Shown one piece after another: positions 32,519 to 37,720 of a stretch of 37,720 bases of DNA (position 1 is the first letter of the stretch; every line of letters begins with the position of its first letter). Source of the DNA: Sinorhizobium meliloti 4H41 (GTDB taxonomy: Bacteria; Pseudomonadota; Alphaproteobacteria; Rhizobiales; Rhizobiaceae); the NCBI RefSeq assembly GCF_000375585.1, contig NZ_AQWP01000023.1, forward strand, positions 1-37,720, given 5' to 3'. The translations under genes and the position numbers were made by a program. Below the pieces are notes generated by a model. That model was given only the letters and a program-made list of their open reading frames with translations, ran no database searches and was not told the DNA's origin.

Positions 32519-32998
32519 ATGGAGCTGCTTGACGGATTCGACCTCAAGATCCTGAGTGAACTGCAGCGCGACGGTCATCTGACCAACAATGAATTGTCCG
32601 AGCGCGTCGCGCTGTCTCCTTCGCAATGTTCGCGCCGGCGTACGCGCCTGGAGGCGGAAGGATTCATCACCGGCTATCAGGCGCAGATCGACCGTCAGAA
32701 GCTGGGGCTTGATCTGATGGTGGTGATTTCGGTCACGCTGGCCACGCATAATCGCGACAATGCCAAGCGTTTCGGCAATCTCGTCTCGGCTCTGCCGGAG
32801 GTGCTGGAGGCCTATGCGCTGACCGGTGAAATGGACTACCACCTGCGCGTCGTGACGCCGGATCTTGCCGGGCTCTCCCGTTTCGTCAACGAGGTCCTGC
32901 TGCCGCATGACAGCGTCCAGCACGTCAAGACATCGATCGTGCTGGAGACGCTCAAGAGTTTCGAGGGTCTGCCGATACCGGCGCGGATGAAGGGGTAG
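32519..32998 (+). CDS. Lrp/AsnC-family transcriptional regulator
   Basis: This 159-residue protein has an N-terminal AsnC helix-turn-helix (residues 5-60; LDGFDLKILSELQRDGHLTNN, LSPSQCSRRRTRLEAEGFI) and a C-terminal RAM ligand-binding domain (about 65-150). Such regulators sense amino acids, and this one is divergent from hpd with 130 bp between them. Tyrosine- or phenylalanine-responsive control of hpd is the natural inference. It converges on the MarR gene with only 9 bp between their stops. Confidence 0.93.
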   Translation: MELLDGFDLKILSELQRDGHLTNNELSERVALSPSQCSRRRTRLEAEGFITGYQAQIDRQKLGLDLMVVISVTLATHNRDNAKRFGNLVSALPEVLEAYALTGEMDYHLRVVTPDLAGLSRFVNEVLLPHDSVQHVKTSIVLETLKSFEGLPIPARMKG

Positions 32999-33007
32999 GC
33001 GGCAGAG

Positions 33008-33469
33008 CTAGGGAAGGGCCTCGCTAGGATTGTTTATCGCCCGTTCCACGGCGCCCAGGCCCTGCGAAAGCGCCTCTATATTCTCTGCCCCAAGCACGGA
33101 ATGCAGCTCCGTTTGATAGTCGCTCGCAAGCTCGGTCAGCTCCCTGAAGGCCTGCCGGCCCGCCGGCGTCAGCGCCAGATGCTCGAAACGGCGGTCTCGT
33201 CCGTCCTGCTCGCGCTTCAACCAGCGGCGCTGCTCGAGGCTGAAGACCGCGCGGCTTACTTTCGTCTTGTGCATGGCGGAGTGCGCGCCGATTTCGGTTG
33301 CCGTCATGCTGCGGCGGGAGCTGCCGAGTGCCGCAAGCGTTCGCCATTCCGGCCGCGTCAGCTGGTAACGCGCTTTGTATTGTGCGGCAAAGCGCAAGGC
33401 GACGAATTCCGCCGCCCGGTTCAGCCGATAGGGCAGGAAGTTCTCCAGTTCGAACCGCTCTTCGGCCAT
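33008..33469 (-). CDS. MarR-family transcriptional regulator
   Basis: This 153-residue winged-helix protein has the MarR core: LTRPEWRTLAAL, SMTATEIGAHSAMHKTKVSRAVFSLEQRRWLKREQDGRDRR (wing) and a dimerising C-terminal helix. MarR proteins usually repress a divergent operon and release on binding a phenolic ligand. hmgA starts 79 bp away on the other strand, with a clear palindrome between them, so homogentisate or a related aromatic is the likely effector. An AAGGAAGG site precedes the ATG at 33469. Confidence 0.93.
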   Translation of the reverse strand: MAEERFELENFLPYRLNRAAEFVALRFAAQYKARYQLTRPEWRTLAALGSSRRSMTATEIGAHSAMHKTKVSRAVFSLEQRRWLKREQDGRDRRFEHLALTPAGRQAFRELTELASDYQTELHSVLGAENIEALSQGLGAVERAINNPSEALP

Positions 33470-33483
33470 GGCCTTCCTTCCTT

Positions 33484-33518
33484 GATAGTTACAAAATCGA
33501 TAGTTACGGTTGTAACTA
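33484..33518. promoter_or_regulatory. MarR operator in the hmgA promoter region
   Basis: TAGTTACGGTTGTAACTA (33501-33518) is an inverted repeat with 7-bp arms. Its left arm, GATAGTTAC, is repeated at 33484-33492, 15 bp upstream. TAATAT (33517-33522) overlaps the operator's right edge and could be the hmgA -10. The site lies between the MarR gene and hmgA and could control both. Confidence 0.65.
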
Positions 33519-33548
33519 ATATAGCGAAGAGAAGAGGAGGCTCAAGCC

Positions 33549-34910
33549 ATGTTGGAGAAAGCGGAAAAACAGCGGCGGGTAGGTTCGGGTCAGCAGCGCA
33601 CAGCCGGCTATATGCCTGGATTCGGCAACGACTTCGAGACGGAAAGCCTGCCCGGAGCGCTGCCGCAGGGGCAGAACAGCCCGCAGAAATGCAATTACGG
33701 CCTTTATGCCGAACAGCTGTCCGGCTCACCCTTTACGGCACCGCGCGGCACCAACGAGCGCTCCTGGCTCTACCGTATCCGACCGAGCGTCCGCCACACC
33801 GGGCGTTTCCGCAAGATCGACTATCCGCATTGGAAGACGGCGCCACATGTGGGCGAGCATTCCCTGGCGCTCGGGCAGTTGCGCTGGAGTCCTTTGCCGG
33901 CGCCCCCGGAGAGCCTGACCTTTCTTCAAGGCATCCGCACCATGACGACGGCGGGCGATGCGCTGACGCAAGCCGGCATGGCTGCGCATGCCTATGCCTT
34001 CAATGCCGACATGGTGGACGACTACTTTTTCAACGCCGACGGCGAGCTGCTGATCGTTCCGGAAACGGGCGCGATCCAGGTTTTCACCGAGCTCGGCAGG
34101 ATGGAGGTGGAGCCGTCTGAAATCTGCCTCGTACCGCGCGGCATGATGTTCAAGGTCACGCGCCTCGGAGAGGAGAAGGTCTGGCGCGGGTACATCTGCG
34201 AGAACTACGGCGCGAAGTTCACGCTCCCGGATCGTGGCCCGATCGGCGCCAATTGCCTCGCCAATCCGCGCGACTTCAAGACGCCGGTCGCCGCCTACGA
34301 GGACAAGGAAACGCCCTGCCGGGTACAGGTGAAGTGGTGCGGCTCCTTCCATTTGGTCGAGATCGGCCATTCGCCCCTCGACGTCGTCGCCTGGCACGGC
34401 AATTACGCGCCCTACAAATACGACCTCAAGACGTTCTCGCCGGTCGGCGCGATCCTGTTCGACCATCCCGATCCGTCCATCTTCACGGTGTTGACGGCCC
34501 CTTCCGGAGAGGAGGGGACGGCCAATGTAGACTTCGTCCTATTCCCGCCCCGCTGGCTGGTCGCCGAGCATACGTTCCGCCCGCCCTGGTATCACCGCAA
34601 CATCATGAGCGAGTTCATGGGCCTGATCTACGGGCGCTACGATGCCAAGGAGGAAGGATTCGTTCCGGGCGGCATGAGCCTGCACAACATGATGCTGGCG
34701 CACGGACCGGACTTCTCCGGCTTCGAGAAGGCGTCGGACGGCGAGCTGAAGCCGGTGAAGCTCGACAACACCATGGCATTCATGTTCGAGACCCGCTTCC
34801 CCCAGCAGCTGACGACGTTTGCGGCAGAGCTCGAGACTCTGCAGGACGACTACATGGATTGCTGGTCCGGCCTCGAACGGAAATTCGACGGCACGCCGGG
34901 AATCAAGTGA
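33549..34910 (+). CDS. hmgA: Homogentisate 1,2-dioxygenase
   Basis: This 453-residue cupin-type Fe(II) dioxygenase opens the homogentisate ring to 4-maleylacetoacetate. The iron-binding [18 protein letters not shown] motif gives His and Glu ligands, and a later His sits in NMMLAHGPD. The N-terminal [12 protein letters not shown] is typical of the family. AGGAGG precedes the ATG at 33549. It is the first gene of the hmgA-fah-maiA operon, divergent from the MarR regulator. Confidence 0.97.
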   Translation: MLEKAEKQRRVGSGQQRTAGYMPGFGNDFETESLPGALPQGQNSPQKCNYGLYAEQLSGSPFTAPRGTNERSWLYRIRPSVRHTGRFRKIDYPHWKTAPHVGEHSLALGQLRWSPLPAPPESLTFLQGIRTMTTAGDALTQAGMAAHAYAFNADMVDDYFFNADGELLIVPETGAIQVFTELGRMEVEPSEICLVPRGMMFKVTRLGEEKVWRGYICENYGAKFTLPDRGPIGANCLANPRDFKTPVAAYEDKETPCRVQVKWCGSFHLVEIGHSPLDVVAWHGNYAPYKYDLKTFSPVGAILFDHPDPSIFTVLTAPSGEEGTANVDFVLFPPRWLVAEHTFRPPWYHRNIMSEFMGLIYGRYDAKEEGFVPGGMSLHNMMLAHGPDFSGFEKASDGELKPVKLDNTMAFMFETRFPQQLTTFAAELETLQDDYMDCWSGLERKFDGTPGIK

Positions 34911-34990
34911 CTTCCGCCGCCGAACCGTGACATGCTGCAATATCCGCGCCGCCCCGGCGAGAATCAACAACGCATCGGGAACACCACTCC

Positions 34991-36007
34991 ATGAAACTCG
35001 CAACGCTGAAAGATTCCACCCGCGACGGCAAGCTCGTCGTGGTCTCGAAAGACCTGACCCGCTGCTCGGAGGTGGGGCATATCGCCCGCACGCTGCAGGC
35101 GGCGCTTGACGACTGGGCGCATGCGGGACCGCGGCTGGAGCGCGTCGCCGAGGGGATCGAGACCGGGGCGCAGCCGACCATGCGATTCCATGAGCACGAC
35201 GCCGCCTCGCCGCTGCCGCGCGCCTTTCAGTGGGCGGACGGATCGGCCTATGTCAATCATGTCGAGCTCGTCCGAAAGGCGCGCAATGCCGAGATGCCGG
35301 CAAGTTTCTGGACCGATCCGCTGATCTATCAGGGCGGCTCCGACAGTTTCCTCGGCCCACGCGATCCGATCCTTATGGCCGACGATGGCTGGGGCATCGA
35401 TATGGAAGGCGAAATTGCTGTCATCGTCGACGACGTGCCCACGGGCGCGACGCTCGAGGAAGCAAGGGCCGCGATCCGACTCGTCATGCTCGTCAACGAT
35501 GTCTCCCTGCGCGGCCTCATTCCTGGAGAACTCGCCAAGGGATTCGGCTTCTATCAATCGAAGCCGTCTTCCGCCTTCTCGCCGGTCGCCGTGACGCCGG
35601 AGGAACTCGGCGAAGCCTGGGATGGCGGGAAACTGCATCTGCCGCTCCACGTCGATCTCAATGGCGAGCCCTTCGGGCGGGCCAATGGCGGCATAGACAT
35701 GACCTTCGATTTCCCGCAGCTGATCGTGCATGCCGCGCGAACGAGGCCGCTTTCGGCCGGCACGATCATCGGCTCGGGCACCGTTTCCAACAAGCTCGAG
35801 GGCGGGCCGGGCAGGCCGGTTTCCGAAGGCGGGGCCGGCTATTCGTGCATCGCCGAATTGCGCATGATCGAGACGATCGAAGGCGGGTCACCGAAAACGC
35901 AGTTCCTGAAATTCGGCGATGTCGTGCGCATCGAGATGAAGGATCGCACCGGCCACTCGATTTTCGGCGCCATCGAACAGAAGGTCGGAAAATACGAGCG
36001 CGGCTGA
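34991..36007 (+). CDS. Fumarylacetoacetase (FAH family)
   Basis: This 338-residue protein has the FAH fold: the metal-binding MEGEIAVIVDDVP strand, LRGLIPGELAKGFGFYQSKP and the DFPQLIVHAARTRPLSAGTI, GSGTVSN segment. It would hydrolyse fumarylacetoacetate to fumarate and acetoacetate, the last step of the pathway. It is shorter than the ~420-residue animal enzyme, as in many alphaproteobacteria. It lies 80 bp after hmgA and 23 bp before maiA. The ribosome site is weak. Confidence 0.92.
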   Translation: MKLATLKDSTRDGKLVVVSKDLTRCSEVGHIARTLQAALDDWAHAGPRLERVAEGIETGAQPTMRFHEHDAASPLPRAFQWADGSAYVNHVELVRKARNAEMPASFWTDPLIYQGGSDSFLGPRDPILMADDGWGIDMEGEIAVIVDDVPTGATLEEARAAIRLVMLVNDVSLRGLIPGELAKGFGFYQSKPSSAFSPVAVTPEELGEAWDGGKLHLPLHVDLNGEPFGRANGGIDMTFDFPQLIVHAARTRPLSAGTIIGSGTVSNKLEGGPGRPVSEGGAGYSCIAELRMIETIEGGSPKTQFLKFGDVVRIEMKDRTGHSIFGAIEQKVGKYERG

Positions 36008-36030
36008 GGTCGGACAGCGTGGAGACGGGT

Positions 36031-36672
36031 GTGGCGAACGAAACCGTGCTTTATGACTATTGGCGCTCGTCGGCGAGCTACCGGGTGCGGATCGCGCTCA
36101 ACCTGATCGGCGAAGCCTATCGCTCCGTCCCGGTCGACCTGCTGGCAAAGGCTCATGGCGCGCCGGAGCATCTCGCCCGGAATCCGCAGGGACTGGTGCC
36201 GGTGCTCGACATAGACGGCGAGCGCCTCACCCAGTCGCTCGCCATCATCGAATATCTTGCGGAGACGCGGGATGGGACGGGTTTCCTCCCGTCCCATCCC
36301 GTCGACCGGCAACGCGTCCGCGCGCTTTCCTATGCCGTGGCGATGGATATCCATCCCGTCTGCAATCTCGGCGTCGTCGCTCATGTGATGGCGGGCGCGG
36401 GCGACGGCGAGGTTGCGCGGCGCGAGTGGATGCAGAAATTCATCGGCGAGGGTCTCTCTGCCTTCGAGCGTATGCTGGACCGCCCCGCGACCGGTGAATT
36501 CTGCCATGGCGATCGTCCGACGATGGCGGATCTCTGCCTCGTGCCGCAGGTCTACAATGCACGGCGCTGGGATGTCGATCTTTCGGCGTGCCCGCGGATC
36601 GTTGCCATAGATCGCCGCTGCGCCGCCATCGACGCCTTCCGCAGGGCGCATCCCGACCGCGCAAAACCTTGA
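36031..36672 (+). CDS. maiA: Maleylacetoacetate isomerase (zeta-class GST)
   Basis: This 213-residue glutathione-dependent enzyme isomerises maleylacetoacetate to fumarylacetoacetate. The zeta-class signature SSASYRVRIALNL is near the N terminus, the glutathione-contact QSLAIIEYL near 70, and the C-terminal DLCLVPQVYNARRW is typical. I chose GTG 36031, with GGAG seven bases upstream; a second GTG at 36019 is in frame. It closes the operon, in which hmgA and fah supply the steps before and after it. Confidence 0.95.
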   Translation: MANETVLYDYWRSSASYRVRIALNLIGEAYRSVPVDLLAKAHGAPEHLARNPQGLVPVLDIDGERLTQSLAIIEYLAETRDGTGFLPSHPVDRQRVRALSYAVAMDIHPVCNLGVVAHVMAGAGDGEVARREWMQKFIGEGLSAFERMLDRPATGEFCHGDRPTMADLCLVPQVYNARRWDVDLSACPRIVAIDRRCAAIDAFRRAHPDRAKP

Positions 36673-36696
36673 ACCCCGTTTCGGATGCGATTTCGT

Positions 36697-36744
36697 CATT
36701 CGCACATCGGTGTGGCCTGTTCCGCCAAGCCGATGTCGCGAATG
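36697..36744 (+). promoter_or_regulatory. Long stem-loop in the maiA-purU spacer
   Basis: CATTCGCACATCGG (36697-36710) pairs with CCGATGT-C-GCGAATG (36730-36744), giving 14 bp with a single bulged C and a 19-nt loop. It is immediately followed by the terminator-like hairpin at 36747. Either it is a palindromic repeat or it belongs to a structured leader/3' end. I do not match it to a known riboswitch. Confidence 0.55.
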
Positions 36745-36746
36745 GA

Positions 36747-36778
36747 TCGGCGGGCCGCAGATCGCCGAGCTAGTTTTT
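36747..36778 (+). terminator. Probable terminator of the hmgA-fah-maiA operon
   Basis: TCGGCG (36747-36752) pairs with CGCCGA (36763-36768) around a 10-nt loop, and TTTTT follows at 36774-36778. It lies 75 bp after maiA and 54 bp before purU, so purU probably has its own promoter or is controlled through this structure. Confidence 0.55.
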
Positions 36779-36831
36779 GCGCGACTGCCCGTGTAAGGGC
36801 GTGGGAACACCTCAAAACGAGAGATTCATCG

Positions 36832-37716
36832 ATGAAAAGCTATGTGCTGACCGTCAGCTGCAAATCCACTCGCGGCATCGTCGCCGCCATCACCGGCTAT
36901 CTCGCCGAAAAGGGCTGCTATATCAGCGACAGCTCGCAGTTCGACGATTTCCAGACGGGCCTGTTCTTCATGCGTCTCACCTTCATCAGCCAGGAAGGCG
37001 CCAAGCTCGAAGATCTGCGCGAAGGCTTCGAACCGGTGATCAAGCGCTTCGAGATGACGATGGAGATCCGTGATTCCGAGGAGCGCATGAAGGTGTTGCT
37101 CATGGTGTCGCGCTTCGGCCATTGCCTGAACGATCTTCTCTACCGCTGGAAGATCGGCGCCTTGCCGATCGACATCGTCGGGGTCGTCTCCAACCACTTC
37201 GACTACCAGAAGGTGGTCGTCAACCACGACATCCCCTTCCACTGCATCAAGGTGACGAAGGAGAACAAGCCCAAGGCCGAAGCCCAGCTGATGGACGTCG
37301 TCGAGCAGACCGGCGCCGAGCTGATCGTTCTTGCCCGCTACATGCAGGTGCTTTCCGATGCGCTCTGCAAGAAGATGTCGGGGAAGATCATCAACATCCA
37401 CCACTCCTTCCTGCCCTCGTTCAAGGGGGCGAACCCCTACAAGCAGGCCTATGAGCGCGGCGTGAAGCTGATCGGCGCGACGGCCCATTACGTCACCGCC
37501 GATCTCGACGAGGGACCGATCATCGAGCAGGATATCGCCCGCATCACCCATGCGCAGTCAGCCGAGGACTACGTCTCGATCGGCCGCGACGTCGAAAGCC
37601 AGGTGCTGGCCCGCGCCGTGCACGCCCATATCCACCACCGCTGCTTCATCAACGGCAACCGCGTCGTCGTCTTCCCGCCGAGCCCGGGTTCCTACGCGTC
37701 GGAGCGGATGGGCTGA
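36832..37716 (+). CDS. purU: Formyltetrahydrofolate deformylase
   Basis: This 294-residue cytoplasmic enzyme hydrolyses 10-formyltetrahydrofolate to formate and tetrahydrofolate, balancing one-carbon pools and supplying formate for purine synthesis. It has an N-terminal ACT domain (about 1-80; LTVSCKSTRGIVAAITGYLAEKG) and a formyltransferase-fold domain with the catalytic His in NIHHSFLPSF and Asp in ADLDEGPIIEQD. The ATG at 36832 starts at the ACT strand; the longer frame from 36685 overlaps the hairpins. The gene is complete, ending 4 bp before the window edge. The tyrosine genes upstream are not functionally related. Confidence 0.96.
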   Translation: MKSYVLTVSCKSTRGIVAAITGYLAEKGCYISDSSQFDDFQTGLFFMRLTFISQEGAKLEDLREGFEPVIKRFEMTMEIRDSEERMKVLLMVSRFGHCLNDLLYRWKIGALPIDIVGVVSNHFDYQKVVVNHDIPFHCIKVTKENKPKAEAQLMDVVEQTGAELIVLARYMQVLSDALCKKMSGKIINIHHSFLPSFKGANPYKQAYERGVKLIGATAHYVTADLDEGPIIEQDIARITHAQSAEDYVSIGRDVESQVLARAVHAHIHHRCFINGNRVVVFPPSPGSYASERMG

Positions 37717-37720
37717 GGCC

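Overview
The window reads as chromosomal DNA of a Rhizobiaceae alphaproteobacterium, most likely Sinorhizobium (Ensifer). The evidence is the high GC content and codon use, several opine-like ABC catabolic operons, the hpd / hmgA-fah-maiA / purU arrangement, intergenic palindromes resembling the mosaic repeats of this family, and an initiator tRNA with a rhizobial type of anticodon stem. Organism and repeat-family names are from recognition, not from a search.

Region 1 (1-8980): an initiator tRNA with a textbook terminator, then a minus-strand SorC-type sugar-responsive regulator facing a seven-gene plus-strand operon. The operon holds a Tat-exported family 5 substrate-binding protein, two Opp/Dpp ATPases, two permeases, a cytoplasmic glycerophosphodiester phosphodiesterase and a sugar-phosphate isomerase/epimerase-like TIM barrel. 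The layout recalls agrocinopine (acc) operons: import of a phosphodiester-linked sugar, cleavage inside the cell, then isomerisation. A very strong hairpin closes it.

Region 2 (8980-17256): an amino-acid-type ABC transporter operon that also carries an FAD oxidoreductase and an EamA exporter. It is followed by a minus-strand kinase/deglycase pair resembling FrlD/FrlB and a GntR/UTRA regulator resembling FrlR. Three copies of a TTGTC-A-GACAA-type palindrome lie upstream of the transporter operon, the deglycase operon and the regulator, which suggests one regulon for Amadori (fructosyl-amino acid) compounds. A remnant of a VapC toxin lies between the two halves.

Region 3 (17257-30980): a membrane GGDEF-EAL protein; a methyltransferase of the GLYDYL type behind a perfect CtrA-like box and bracketed by two inverted repeat elements; and a minus-strand operon that appears to form a type I secretion locus. 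In transcription order this operon runs: small acidic Gly/Ser protein, 681-residue repeat protein with recurrent N-(V/I/M)-A-S and Q-x-(S/N/Y)...D-x-D motifs, ABC exporter whose H-loop His is Gln, HlyD-type adaptor, unknown 164-residue protein, and a FemAB/CelD-like half domain fused to TPRs. A 1-kb AT-rich spacer separates it from a divergent LuxR-type regulator with a degenerate receiver. This is the best candidate in the window for an undescribed system.

Region 4 (30981-37720): tyrosine/homogentisate degradation. hpd is divergent from a Lrp/AsnC regulator. A MarR regulator is divergent from hmgA-fah-maiA with a clear operator between them. A double-hairpin spacer leads to purU, which is complete just before the window ends.
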